Source of the DNA: DATJHM01 sp963777355
GTDB lineage: Bacteria > Chloroflexota > Ktedonobacteria > Ktedonobacterales > Ktedonobacteraceae
Assembly (NCBI GenBank): GCA_963777355.1
Contig: CAVZQK010000080.1
Coordinates: 372,001-436,000 of the forward strand
Direction: 5' to 3'
DNA: 64,000 nucleotides
Part shown: positions 26,810 through 35,879 of the stretch, piece after piece
How the letters are laid out: each line of letters begins with the position of its first letter
How positions within the stretch are numbered: position 1 is the stretch's first letter
Notes under the pieces: model-generated
Told to the model about the DNA's origin: nothing
Seen by the model: only the letters and a program-made list of their open reading frames with translations
Database searches by the model: none
Translations under genes and position numbers: made by a program

Positions 26810-27547
26810 ATGGCGCGTATTCTTGTTGTCGAAGACGAGATTGACATCTGTAATTTATTGCGCAACGAACTGGAAGCCGAGGGACATACAGTAGCTCAGG
26901 CTTTTGATGGTCCTTCGGCACTGGTTGCTGTTGAAAAGCATGATCCTCACCTTATCATTCTAGACTGGATGTTACCCGGTCTGGATGGTCTGTCGGTCTG
27001 TCGGCGTATCCGTCAGAACTATCTTGCTCCTATCATTATGTTGACTGCACGCAATGAGGAAGTTGACCGTATTCTTGGTCTGGAGGTTGGTGCTGATGAT
27101 TATATCAGCAAGCCATTCAGTATTCGTGAACTTACTGCCAGGGTACGAGCCATGTTACGTCGTGTTGATCTGGATAGTCGAAACGGAGCCGGAGTAGCTC
27201 AATCAGCATCCAATCAATCTACGCTCTCTACACCACCAACGAAGAAAGAAGCGCCAGAGGTTATAGAACGTGGCAATTTGCGTATCAACCTGACGGAACG
27301 CGCCGTTCAGCTTGAGGGGCAAGAGATCGAACTGACGCCCCGTGAATACGAACTGGTGGTCCTACTCACCTCTCATCCGGGTAGAGCATTCAGCCGCGAA
27401 TTCCTGCTTCAGCAGCTCTGGGGATATGATTATGACGGCTTTGATCGCACCGTTGATACGCATATCACCCGTTTGAGAAAGAAGCTGGGGCCGCTTGGCG
27501 AGAAGATCGTGACCGTCTGGGGCGTCGGGTATCGTTTTGTCTCGTAG
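26810..27547 (+). CDS. OmpR/PhoB-type response regulator (orphan)
   Basis: A 245-residue regulator. The receiver domain has ILVVEDEIDI, the phosphorylation Asp in LIILDWMLPGLDGLSV, the switch Thr in IIMLTARNE and Lys in DYISKPF. A linker rich in Ser/Asn leads to a winged-helix DNA-binding domain (VELTPREYELVVLLTSHPGR region, then DRTVDTHITRLRKKLG). No histidine kinase is adjacent, so its partner is encoded elsewhere. It converges on a phosphoesterase gene with a 25-bp gap. Confidence 0.93.
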   Translation: MARILVVEDEIDICNLLRNELEAEGHTVAQAFDGPSALVAVEKHDPHLIILDWMLPGLDGLSVCRRIRQNYLAPIIMLTARNEEVDRILGLEVGADDYISKPFSIRELTARVRAMLRRVDLDSRNGAGVAQSASNQSTLSTPPTKKEAPEVIERGNLRINLTERAVQLEGQEIELTPREYELVVLLTSHPGRAFSREFLLQQLWGYDYDGFDRTVDTHITRLRKKLGPLGEKIVTVWGVGYRFVS

Positions 27548-27572
27548 ATATTCTATTGTAAAAGAGCTAAGG

Positions 27573-28526
27573 TCACAGGGGCACATTCCATTCTTTGAGC
27601 CAGTGCTTTGTCCTATGATCGCGAACACGGATATTTATACTATCGGCATAAATACGAAAAACAAAAGAGGGTACGACATTGGGCATGTCAGGCAGATAAT
27701 CAAGCTTATCCTGAGCTTCGTTCAGCTTTGGTCCAGTATGGTTTCCCGTATACCAGGGCGACATCAAATTGACGAAAGTGACGGGATGACCGCCAAGTTG
27801 CTCGGTTTTGACGAGACCGGGTGTCTCCCAACCGGAATGAGTGTGGCCGCTAAGGAAAAGGCAGGCTTGCTTGTGTTGTGAAAGAACATCGCGCACTGCC
27901 TGGGAGTTCACGGGAGCAAAGAAGTAGTCCAGAGAACTGAAGTCACTATGTTGTTCAGGATGACGTTCCAGGACAGTATTGTAGAGTGGGCAGTGTAGAA
28001 AGATAACTGCTGGCCCATTGGGATTGGCGGCCAGGGTGGTATCGAGAAAGTTTACTGTTTCATCGGAGATGAAAATGCGCTGAGGATCATCTAGAGTATG
28101 AGGGTCTGGATGATCGAGCATAATACAAGTAACTACACCTGCGGACCAGCTATAGCGCAGTGGCTTTTGCCAGACAGAGGTAAAGGTTTCTCCCATATGT
28201 GCCGGGAGTTCTCCACGGGGTCCATAAAATTCGTGATTGCCAACGCCAGGATAAAAAGGTATGTTACCAAACTCCGCGATGATTGAGGCTTTTGCCAACT
28301 GATAGTCCCGCATGGCACATGTCTCCACCAGATCGCCAGGTGAGGCACAGAAGGCCGGTTGTCCCTCTTTGTTCCATAGATCGTGTAGATCGTGATACAT
28401 TGATGCCAGGCGCTGAACGTGAGTTCGTTGCCAGGGATCAAGGGCGCGATAATGGAGATCACCAATGGCCCAGAAATAGAGGAGAAGTTCTTGCTCTGTT
28501 GCTACAGGTTCTTGCATACTGTCCAT
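27573..28526 (-). CDS. Calcineurin-like metallophosphoesterase
   Basis: A 317-residue cytoplasmic protein with the order of metal motifs of the family: FWAIGDLHYR, CASPGDLVETC, YPGVGNHEFYG, VIFLHCPLYN and LFLSGHTHSGWETPG. The C-terminal part has a beta-rich end (VVPSFVFRIYADSINIRVRD). There is no signal peptide. The substrate (phosphodiester, phosphoprotein or nucleotide) is unknown. The ATG at 28526 has AAGGAG upstream. Confidence 0.87.
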   Translation of the reverse strand: MDSMQEPVATEQELLLYFWAIGDLHYRALDPWQRTHVQRLASMYHDLHDLWNKEGQPAFCASPGDLVETCAMRDYQLAKASIIAEFGNIPFYPGVGNHEFYGPRGELPAHMGETFTSVWQKPLRYSWSAGVVTCIMLDHPDPHTLDDPQRIFISDETVNFLDTTLAANPNGPAVIFLHCPLYNTVLERHPEQHSDFSSLDYFFAPVNSQAVRDVLSQHKQACLFLSGHTHSGWETPGLVKTEQLGGHPVTFVNLMSPWYTGNHTGPKLNEAQDKLDYLPDMPNVVPSFVFRIYADSINIRVRDHRTKHWLKEWNVPL

Positions 28527-28857
28527 GTGCTCCTTACTTTTAAGAATAACGCTATTTCTATTGTACTTTATCTATGGGTCCAAACAAACGCTATGACTAG
28601 CGAAAAATCGCTAGTGGGGAAATGAGAAAAAAGTTTATTTTTACAGCAGACTATATCATTGTGCCTCAATATATGAGTTATACTACCTAAAGCAGTGATT
28701 TTGCGGTAATGCTAAAGACTGGTGTTAGTGGACTGAAACGGACGATATAACTTTACATTACCTTTACGACTATAGCGGTTAATTTTGCGATACAGCGGAT
28801 AAAACATCTTTTTAGCTTTGAAAATTTTAAAAGTTTACTTTCCAGGAGTGATCATTT
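28527..28857. other. 331-bp divergent spacer
   Basis: An AT-rich gap between divergent genes that must contain both promoters. No hexamer pair or operator was convincing. Confidence 0.4.
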
Positions 28858-31068
28858 GTGACAAATCCAATGAACATACGGCTCGTGTTACGCTTTAGTA
28901 GTGGTACACTGGCGGGACAACAAGTTCCCATCAATAAATCAGAGATTCGGATTGGGAGCGATTCACATCTAAATGATTTGGCGATTAGCGATCCGTCACT
29001 TATGCCTGAGCATGCGCGGATCGTAGTTGACAATGATCGCTATATTATTCAGCGCCGTGATACCCAATCCCTGCTTATAGTCAATTTCCAGCCGGTTGAA
29101 TATGCAATCTTGCAGGATAGCGATCAGGTAACATTAGGACAACCTGGCCTTTCTTTTACGGCACAAATTGGTCCGGGCGCACCGCTCGCACCTCCAGTCC
29201 AACCTTCACCCATCGCACAGCCCACGCCGATTGCACCATTTTCAGCATCCGAACAATTTCCGTCAGTCGATGAAGCAAGATTTCGCGGGCCTACTCAGAC
29301 CAGCCCACAATTTGCCTTTCCCGGAGCAGTCCCGCCTCAACAGCAGGGAGCTGGCGCTCAGATGGCTCCTCAAGTGCAGATGCCCTTTGACCAGATGCCA
29401 CAGATGCTCCTCCCTCAGGCTACCGTGCAAGCCCCTTATATAGAGACAACACGCTATCTGTGTGCCGCAGCTCATCTTGACGAAAAGTTTCGGCGTTATG
29501 TTTTGCGAACTATCATCGGTGAAGAGCATAGGGCTATCGGCGAGACGTATGGAGTGGATATTGTTCCAGTACTTAAGGTCTCCTATGCTGCTCAGCAACG
29601 CACATTTATTCGGGATTGTATCCTGTTCGTGATTCTTGCACTACTTATTATCACTACCGGGTTTTCTATTATCTCTGCGCTTGGTGCAATGCACGCAGCA
29701 ACGACGGCTTTACCCTCTATAACCACATCGCCCTTTGCGCCTAATCCTTATGCGAACTTACTCTCTTCATTTCTGACAACTACATTTTCAATTGCAGCAG
29801 TCATTTTCCTCTTCTTCTATTCGTTAGGAGTGCTTATCGTCTCCTTGCTGGCAAGACTCTTCTCCTCACGTATTCGTCCTGCAACGATTTTTCTGCTCGT
29901 CTTTCTTGTATTCTACTGGTATGCTATTCCATTTTTCCTGGCATCCTGGATAGTAGTAGCAATCGAGCGAACTATGCGTTTCTATGGGATAGATGCCAGG
30001 CGGCTGAAAAAGAATGTGTTCAACCCTGGGAGCCTACCCCATCCGCTGAATCCTCAAGTGGAGCAAAAGGCTCGTGCAGTCTTTCAGCCACAGGATGGAA
30101 ACGTCGTAGTCTATAGTGGGCCTTCGCCCTTTGCTGGAGCAGGGATTCGTCTTGGTGGGAAGTCATTCTCGATTGATATTACTAAGAGTGAAGCGGGAAC
30201 CATATTGAAGCCCAAAGCTTTTCAGCTTGATGAAATCTATACCGCTGTGGCCGATGCATTGAAGGATCTAAATCTTGAAGGTAGCAGCCAGCTTTGTGGT
30301 ACAGTTCAATTTGGGGATAAGCTCTATGTCAATGGTCAGGATATTCGTAATGACATGCGTTTCCTTCCTGAACCATTTGCACGTCCTTACAATACTATTG
30401 ATGAGCGGCTCATTGAACAACTGATGCTCAACCCTACACAAAGTATTCGTTATTATAAATGCATTCGCCTCACCTCCTGGAAAGAAGAAGTCATTCTCTC
30501 GATCTTCTACCGTTTTGTGATGATCGCGAATAGCCTTTATGTGGAGATTGACTACCTCCTCCTCCCGCCGTTAAAAGAATCTTATCATGAGATAGATCTC
30601 TTTGAGTCAACTTTTACTATCCAAAAAGTCTGGAATATCGCCAGGGATGCGTTTTCTTCTACCGCTGAACTCTGGTTAAGTTCGCCGGCGAAGGTTTACA
30701 AGCATCTCTTTGCCACGCAGATACAAGGGCAGGAGCTCAAGCGCGATGGGTTGTGGATCAAAGACAATCCTGGTTTTGATTATGGATCTCGGACGAGTTT
30801 ACGAGAAATGGCCAGTGATGATCACTATCACCGCTATTTCCAGTACCTCGATAAAGAGATGGCTGTCAAACTTATTGAGAATCAGTTACTGGAGAGCGTC
30901 GTTGCGTTTCTCGATTCCAGGAACATTGATACCGCTGATTTTAAGAGACGCCTGAATACCGGTTCTAACGATTCTTTTGCGGATAGCAATCTGATTGGAG
31001 ATACACAAAAGAGAGCAAACGCAATCCATGTTAATTCCACAAAAGGGATGCCTGTTGCAATTGCGTAA
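28858..31068 (+). CDS. FHA-domain membrane protein with large C-terminal domain of unknown type
   Basis: A 736-residue protein. An N-terminal FHA domain (about 6-100: IRIGSDSHLNDLAISDPSL, then PEHARIVVDNDRYII) should bind phosphothreonine proteins, although the SxxH core is diverged. A Pro/Gln linker (100-195) leads to a helical segment and three membrane helices (CILFVILALLIITTGFSII; TTFSIAAVIFLFFYSLGVLI; TIFLLVFLVFYWYAIPFFL). The last 330 residues are soluble, mixed alpha/beta, and not recognised. The GTG start follows AGGAG. The gene is monocistronic and suggests Ser/Thr-kinase signalling. Confidence 0.82.
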   Translation: MTNPMNIRLVLRFSSGTLAGQQVPINKSEIRIGSDSHLNDLAISDPSLMPEHARIVVDNDRYIIQRRDTQSLLIVNFQPVEYAILQDSDQVTLGQPGLSFTAQIGPGAPLAPPVQPSPIAQPTPIAPFSASEQFPSVDEARFRGPTQTSPQFAFPGAVPPQQQGAGAQMAPQVQMPFDQMPQMLLPQATVQAPYIETTRYLCAAAHLDEKFRRYVLRTIIGEEHRAIGETYGVDIVPVLKVSYAAQQRTFIRDCILFVILALLIITTGFSIISALGAMHAATTALPSITTSPFAPNPYANLLSSFLTTTFSIAAVIFLFFYSLGVLIVSLLARLFSSRIRPATIFLLVFLVFYWYAIPFFLASWIVVAIERTMRFYGIDARRLKKNVFNPGSLPHPLNPQVEQKARAVFQPQDGNVVVYSGPSPFAGAGIRLGGKSFSIDITKSEAGTILKPKAFQLDEIYTAVADALKDLNLEGSSQLCGTVQFGDKLYVNGQDIRNDMRFLPEPFARPYNTIDERLIEQLMLNPTQSIRYYKCIRLTSWKEEVILSIFYRFVMIANSLYVEIDYLLLPPLKESYHEIDLFESTFTIQKVWNIARDAFSSTAELWLSSPAKVYKHLFATQIQGQELKRDGLWIKDNPGFDYGSRTSLREMASDDHYHRYFQYLDKEMAVKLIENQLLESVVAFLDSRNIDTADFKRRLNTGSNDSFADSNLIGDTQKRANAIHVNSTKGMPVAIA

Positions 31069-31225
31069 GTGTCAGGAGAGCTAACAAGCCTACCTATGCT
31101 ACATACGTTACAGAAGTGGCCTGTGGGCTGGTAAAACAGTTCTTATTCTCGCCTGTACTTTATTCATCGGCAGAAGTTGCGATTTCTTAAGCAGATTGAG
31201 GAAGATATTTCTTTCACCTGGGGAT

Positions 31226-31258
31226 TGAAAAACCTGGCACCAGAGTTGGTGCCAGGTT
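31226..31258 (-). terminator. Intrinsic terminator of the membrane-protein gene at 31286
   Basis: A perfect 12-bp stem (AACCTGGCACCA with TGGTGCCAGGTT) and a 4-nt loop is followed on the minus strand by TTT, giving GGTTTTTC. It lies 28 bp after the stop codon and can also stop the convergent FHA gene. Confidence 0.75.
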
Positions 31259-31285
31259 GCTACAGACTAGTTATATCTATAATTA

Positions 31286-31969
31286 TTATTGTTGTTTAAA
31301 AGTCTGGCCGTCATTAAGAAAGATAATTTGCTGATTTTGAATATGAACAATAAGGTCTATTTTGCCATCGTGGTTTACATCACGCGTCTCGCCAGTAACC
31401 GGGACTAGATCGGCATTATTGCTATAGAGTACCGGGCCAGTGTAGACACGCATATGGCTGGCATCACCACCAGGAATTTCAATAATATCAACATGACCAT
31501 GTAAATTAAGAAAGACAAAGTGAGTAGGATTGGCTAAACTATCATTATGCCCTACGACTGCATCCAGGTGTGAGGTGCGTGGTCGACCAAAATGCAGGTC
31601 ATCCTGATAGCCTTGCCACCATGTACCAAGCGCGCTAAGTGTCATAAATAAAAGGATCATAATAACCATACCAACAAGTACTGCCACCAGAGGGAAGCGC
31701 TGTTGGCGAGGCAGAGCTTGAGCATTAGTAATGGGTTCTTCCAGTACTTCCTGAGTGGTAGAAGTGCGTTTTTTGGGAGAGGCTGCACGGCGGCGCTGAG
31801 TAATCGGTGCGAGCAAGGCAGGATCATCCAGAGTATCATGTTGTATAGGGGGTGCACAATGTTGGTAGCGGCGAGCACTACTAGGCATACGTGTTTGATA
31901 AAAATCTTCTGCATCCTCTACATCATGATGTATAGGCTGTGCCACTCTCCTCATCTGGGTAGTTCCCAT
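31286..31969 (-). CDS. Single-pass membrane protein with FG-GAP/EF-hand-like end
   Basis: A 227-residue protein of unknown function. Residues 1-90 are polar and basic (cytoplasmic). One membrane helix lies at about 93-115 (LVAVLVGMVIMILLFMTLSAL). The outside part ends with RDVNHDGKIDLIVHIQNQQI, a pattern seen in FG-GAP or calcium-binding DxNxDG loops. The ATG follows GGAGG. A terminator sits just downstream. Confidence 0.7.
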   Translation of the reverse strand: MGTTQMRRVAQPIHHDVEDAEDFYQTRMPSSARRYQHCAPPIQHDTLDDPALLAPITQRRRAASPKKRTSTTQEVLEEPITNAQALPRQQRFPLVAVLVGMVIMILLFMTLSALGTWWQGYQDDLHFGRPRTSHLDAVVGHNDSLANPTHFVFLNLHGHVDIIEIPGGDASHMRVYTGPVLYSNNADLVPVTGETRDVNHDGKIDLIVHIQNQQIIFLNDGQTFKQQ

Positions 31970-32491
31970 TGTGGGCTCCTCCGTTCTAGAATAATTTAGA
32001 ACAAAATTTCTTACTCTCAGTATACCAGAATAAATGTTCTAGTCAAGAGGTAAAGGTAAATTTGTTGATAAAATAGCACATTTGTCTCTAAAGAGATGTT
32101 TGCGAGAAGGAGATAATTGGTTACAGCGTGCTTATTTTAAGCATGATTAGTAAAACCTGGCAATGATCAGCATTATTGATGGAACAATGCCACCTGAATC
32201 TCGCAATTCCGGCATTTCTCTATTGAACGAGTGTAGTAAGGAAATGGTATCGCGGTTCCAGTAGACTATAGTACGTTTAGTAATAAGATCCTGAGGCCAG
32301 GGTGAGGGAAGTAGCTTTTGTGCTTACATTTTCAATGAGCAACAAAAGGTGTCTTCAGATTTTAGAACAGGTTTGATTTTGGAAAAGCCGTGCAGAGGAT
32401 TACTCTCTTTGTTTGCGTCTAACGCAAGAGTTCGCTAGAATAAGAGCAGAAAATTTGCAGTCTAACAAACAAGGAGAGGGAGAAGCCAGCC
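31970..32491. other. 522-bp spacer, no gene seen
   Basis: A divergent promoter region between the membrane-protein gene and the AhpD-like gene. No open frame, RNA gene or repeat was recognised. Confidence 0.45.
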
Positions 32492-33001
32492 ATGTCGCGT
32501 ATTCCTCCAGACAATAGTGTACAACTTTCAGATGTAGAAAGCGCAGGCACAATGTCAGCCCTTTTCCAGGTAATGGGGCATCGGCCTGAGATTATGCAGC
32601 AAGCCAGTAAATTGCTGGAGGCAACGATGCGCGGAGGCACCGTTGAGCCACGTTTGAAAGAGCTGTTGGCAGTGCGGGTTTCGCAGGTGAATCATTGTTT
32701 TTACTGAATGCAGGCTCATACTGCCTTGTCAAGGCAGCTTGGGGTCAGTGAAGCATTATTAGATGCTATGTATCATATCGACGACAATCGTCATCTCTTT
32801 AGTGAGCGAGAATTGGTCGCGCTGCGTTATGCAGAGATCATGACTACAAGCGCACGAGATGTTGATGAGGAGTTATGGGATCAGCTCCAGAATCATTTTG
32901 ACGATGGTGAATTGATTGAGCTGAGCAGCGTTATCGGGTTATTCAATTTTTTTAATCGTTTCGCCGATGCGCTCCAGATCAATCCACCGACGCAACAGTA
33001 A
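32492..33001 (+). CDS. AhpD/carboxymuconolactone decarboxylase-like protein with in-frame TGA: probable selenoprotein (CxxU)
   Basis: The frame from ATG 32492 continues through one TGA (32705-32707) to TAA 32999-33001, giving 169 residues. The sequence around the TGA reads LAVRVSQVNHCFY-(TGA)-MQAHTALS, and AhpD-like proteins normally have CxxCxxxH here, so TGA replaces the second, reactive Cys. AhpD uses this pair for peroxidase and disulfide chemistry. The downstream half (ELVALRYAEIMTTSARDV, then GELIELSSVIGLFNFFNRFADAL) completes the fold. Selenocysteine-containing AhpD-like proteins with CxxU are known in bacteria. A SECIS-like hairpin lies at 32721-32737. The alternatives are a nonsense mutation or a base error; no other defect is present in the gene. 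Confidence 0.8.
32721..32737 (+). promoter_or_regulatory. Bacterial SECIS-like element
   Basis: CTGCCTT (32721-32727) pairs perfectly with AAGGCAG (32731-32737) around loop GTC. The loop starts 20 nt after the TGA and has G first and T second. Bacterial SECIS elements need a short stem with G near the start of the apical loop, about 16-37 nt after the UGA, so the placement fits. It lies inside the coding sequence, as in bacteria. Confidence 0.65.
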
Positions 33002-33065
33002 ACAGCAGGATTTTACTATCTGCAATCTAAGCCTATAGAGATAGCGAGAAGGATAAGAAGAGGAA

Positions 33066-33305
33066 ATGCCGACAGATAAAGAAAAACTAGATGCATTGCT
33101 GCGTGATTTGCAGGAGCTGGAAAAATATTTGTATGCAAGGGGAGTAAAGACCCGGCAACTATCGCTACAGTTTGCAGAGAATGCGAAGAAAGATCCAGCG
33201 AACCGGGATTTTGATCTCAATCAATCGCGTATGTTAGGTTATCAGCACGAGATATGGAATGAGATAGGAAATCAAGTAGAGAAGATAGCTAAAAAATACG
33301 AATAG
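33066..33305 (+). CDS. Small helical protein of unknown function
   Basis: A 79-residue charged protein, mostly helical (EKLDALLRDLQELEKYLYA then EIWNEIGNQVEKIAKKYE). There is no signal or membrane segment. The ATG follows AGAGGA. It lies 64 bp after the AhpD-like gene and 52 bp before a GNAT gene on the same strand, so it may share their transcript. Confidence 0.65.
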   Translation: MPTDKEKLDALLRDLQELEKYLYARGVKTRQLSLQFAENAKKDPANRDFDLNQSRMLGYQHEIWNEIGNQVEKIAKKYE

Positions 33306-33357
33306 GCAGTGGCATTTCCAGTTCTTTGCGTATATGAAATGAAGAAGGGATTCACTG

Positions 33358-34275
33358 ATGAAAATCACGCGATATCCATTTCGCGGTGTAGCTGATATGG
33401 CCCGTATCACTGGTCTTGTCGATAGTATGCCGCTTGTTGAGCGTCATGTGCTGGATCTGTCGTGGCGGCTTAGCACACCTGCGATCAATGAAGGGCGAGA
33501 TGCCACTTTTTGGGAAGACGCAGATGGGCGAGTAGTTGGTTTTGCGGCCTGGCAATATTATTGGGCTGTACTCGATTTTTTTATCCTGCCGGGTCCACAA
33601 CAGCAGGAGGTCGAGAAAGAGCTTTTCGCCTGGGCTGATAGACGATTTAGAGAGCGCGACGAAGAGCGAGGGAAGCCGCTTCCTTACTGGGCAGAATACC
33701 GTGATGATGATCTGAAACGCCGTCAACTTATAGAAGATCAAGGATTTCTCCTCTATGAAGAAGATCATTATGTGCTCCTGCAACATCAGCTGATTGATCT
33801 TCCAGAGGTACCACCATTACCAGAAGGCTTTATCTTGCGCACACTCGCGGGAGAGCAGGAGGCGGCAGCATACAGCGAAGTGCATCGGGCAGCGTTTGAG
33901 AGCACATCAATGACGCCTGCATGGCGGACCCGGACATTACAAACGCCATATTATCGCTCTGAGCTTGACCTGGTAATTGTTGCACCCGACAAGACCTTTG
34001 CAGGTTTCTGTGTTGGGTGGTTTGTTCCTGAGCGCCGCCTTGCGCAAGTAGAGCCAATTGGCGTACATCCGCGCTTTCATAAGCTTGGTTTCAGTCGTAT
34101 ACTTCTGCTAGAGATGCTCCATCGCTTCAAGCAGTGTGGCGCATCGAGCGCATTTGTTGAGACTAATCTGGACCGAACAGCGGCCAGGCAAGCTTATGAA
34201 TTGGTTGGTTTTCAGCAGATACACACTATCAGGCGCAATGCGAAATGGGTGAGTCAGCCTATATTTGGAGGATAG
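33358..34275 (+). CDS. GNAT-family acetyltransferase, two-domain
   Basis: A 305-residue protein with two GNAT folds in tandem. The C-terminal one is complete, with VEPIGVHPRFHKLGFSRILLLEML (acetyl-CoA loop, modified from the usual Q/RxxGxG) and ARQAYELVGFQQIHTI. The N-terminal one is diverged. Such pairs resemble mycothiol synthase architecture, but no specific substrate can be named. The ATG at 33358 lies 52 bp after the small helical gene. Confidence 0.82.
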   Translation: MKITRYPFRGVADMARITGLVDSMPLVERHVLDLSWRLSTPAINEGRDATFWEDADGRVVGFAAWQYYWAVLDFFILPGPQQQEVEKELFAWADRRFRERDEERGKPLPYWAEYRDDDLKRRQLIEDQGFLLYEEDHYVLLQHQLIDLPEVPPLPEGFILRTLAGEQEAAAYSEVHRAAFESTSMTPAWRTRTLQTPYYRSELDLVIVAPDKTFAGFCVGWFVPERRLAQVEPIGVHPRFHKLGFSRILLLEMLHRFKQCGASSAFVETNLDRTAARQAYELVGFQQIHTIRRNAKWVSQPIFGG

Positions 34276-34296
34276 CCTACCTCCGAGGAGATGTTC

Positions 34297-34338
34297 GTCG
34301 TTGGCGAGCAGGAGACGGTTTAACCGTCTCCCCTACGG
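34297..34338 (+). repeat. Palindromic intergenic element (CCTACG family)
   Basis: TCGTTGGCGAGCAGGAGACGG, read as GGCGAGCAGGAGACGG plus a left flank, continues as TTTAACCGTCTCCCCTACGG. The core GGAGACGG-TTTAA-CCGTCTCC is a perfect 8-bp hairpin. Relatives are at 12592, 12711, 14350, 14431 and 40466. Confidence 0.85.
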
Positions 34339-34352
34339 GATTTTGGGTGTAC

Positions 34353-34380
34353 GATGACCCATGATGGATCGTGGGTCATC
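34353..34380. terminator. Hairpin between convergent genes
   Basis: GATGACCCA-n-GAT pairs with ATC-n-TGGGTCATC across a 2-nt loop. It lies between the GNAT gene and the convergent membrane-protein gene; no clear T run follows on either strand. Confidence 0.5.
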
Positions 34381-34399
34381 ATACAACATTGGTGGACGA

Positions 34400-35380
34400 C
34401 TATGAGACGGATGTGGGGTTGCTAGCAACCGAGAGTCGTGTGCCAAACAGAGAGAATTTGCCAGAGGACCAGAGGGCGAAGCCAAACCAGGCTAATGAGA
34501 GGAAGAGCAACATTCCCAGCACTGGTCCGAGAAAAGGAACATGTAAGGCAAATTGGCCAACCAGATTGAGGAAGGCAGAGACAATAATTAAGAGGAGCGC
34601 TGAGCGAGGTTTGACGCCGATAGCGAGGAAGATTACGCTCATAATGAGGCAGCCAGGAGCGAGGAAGACACCGGATAAAAAGACCAGACCCAGACTACCA
34701 AGCGAGGCAATGGAGGGCAGACCAATACTGGCGAGCAGGCTATTCAAGCTTAACGAAGGGACTGTTTGCCCTGGAACTGGATTGGAGGCGGCAGAGGTAG
34801 AACAACTGCTGCTAATACTGCCCCCGCCGAGGCTACCGAGGCCACTGCTCAAGCCACTCGTGACGCTGTTACACGCGCTACTTCCTGCATTTGCAACCGA
34901 ATTAACCGCCGTATTCGTGCCGCTCTGGACGCTATTATAAGCGCTCTGTAGCTGTCCGCTCAAGTCGGGAATCTGACTGGCGATTTTGAACATCCAGGGC
35001 AGAATAAAGAGGTCCACCGCGCAAGCGCCCGCTACCACAACCAGAGCGCCCACCAGAAAAATCAGGAGACCATATTGTCCAATCATACCTAAGCGTAAGA
35101 CATACTGGAATGCCAGGGCTTGCATAGCGAGGATCAGCAGCAAAACACCGATCATCACCAGCCAGACAGCCACGCTCCAGGTTGAACTCAGGGGATTGGT
35201 ATTGATGACGGCAAGGAGCCAGCCAACGGTGGCAAGCAGGCCGCCTATACAGAAAATGAGTCCGATGCCGCGCATAATAAGTTGAGAAACCTTGTTCAAG
35301 AATGTTTCGATGCGAGCAATAACGGCTTTGATGATACGCAGGCTGTTTGTGAGTGTATCATTGTTTAATGTGTTTTGCAC
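34400..35380 (-). CDS. Multi-pass membrane protein of unknown function
   Basis: A 326-residue integral membrane protein with about seven hydrophobic helices, for example GIGLIFCIGGLLATVGWLLAV, WSVAVWLVMIGVLLLILAM, LLIFLVGALVVVAGACAV and LGMLLFLSLAWFGFALW. Between helices four and five lies a Ser/Gly/Asn-rich loop (about 145-205) with short periodic units such as SGLSSGLGSLGGGS. No family is recognised. It stands alone, facing the MFS gene region. Confidence 0.7.
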   Translation of the reverse strand: MQNTLNNDTLTNSLRIIKAVIARIETFLNKVSQLIMRGIGLIFCIGGLLATVGWLLAVINTNPLSSTWSVAVWLVMIGVLLLILAMQALAFQYVLRLGMIGQYGLLIFLVGALVVVAGACAVDLFILPWMFKIASQIPDLSGQLQSAYNSVQSGTNTAVNSVANAGSSACNSVTSGLSSGLGSLGGGSISSSCSTSAASNPVPGQTVPSLSLNSLLASIGLPSIASLGSLGLVFLSGVFLAPGCLIMSVIFLAIGVKPRSALLLIIVSAFLNLVGQFALHVPFLGPVLGMLLFLSLAWFGFALWSSGKFSLFGTRLSVASNPTSVS

Positions 35381-35879
35381 TGGTACTCCTTTTCATGCTT
35401 TTTTACGCTTTAAAATATTTTTAAGCGAGCGTACGGTTTTGCCTGGTAAACCAGCGTTAATAATAAAACGGTTCCAGTATCTATTTTTATCGGATCTATT
35501 TTTTCTTTTATGAATGTCAGTTAGTTGTAAATATGCAGACCCAAAAAGCCTGAGAAGATCTTTTCCTCTGGGGATAAGGTAGAGAGGAAAGGTTCCTGAA
35601 CAAAAGGAACCTTACGATGAAAGAGAATGGAACGTCTGCAAAGGATCGAGCCTGAGTGCTGGCAGAGAAACAGGGATTTTCCTCGGATTCACCAAAGGTC
35701 GGGATGAGCCTTTACACCTCCCGTCAGAAAAACACTTCTGGGCCGGAATAGAGAGCTGCTCCGTTGATGTTCTTATTTTTACGAAGAGCAAGATCGAAGA
35801 AGATCTTTCTGACCATTGGTGCTATGGTATACCTACTTGCAAATTGCACGCGTCATTTTTCACCTCAGAAAGAGACTCT
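35381..35879. other. 499-bp spacer and possible leader of the efflux-pump gene
   Basis: A divergent spacer. It contains a perfect hairpin AAGGTTCC/GGAACCTT (35589-35613) and further GC-rich short stems before the MFS gene. I compared it by eye with T-box, guanidine and SAM leaders and found no match. Confidence 0.45.

Noticed and set aside
32705..32707. TGA as a nonsense mutation splitting an AhpD-like pseudogene
   Set aside because: It falls exactly at the expected Cys codon, both halves are intact, and a SECIS-like hairpin follows; indel-type errors seen elsewhere in the window cannot create it.
35381..35879. Riboswitch or T-box in the spacer before the efflux pump
   Set aside because: Hairpins are present but no conserved riboswitch motif could be recognised by eye.
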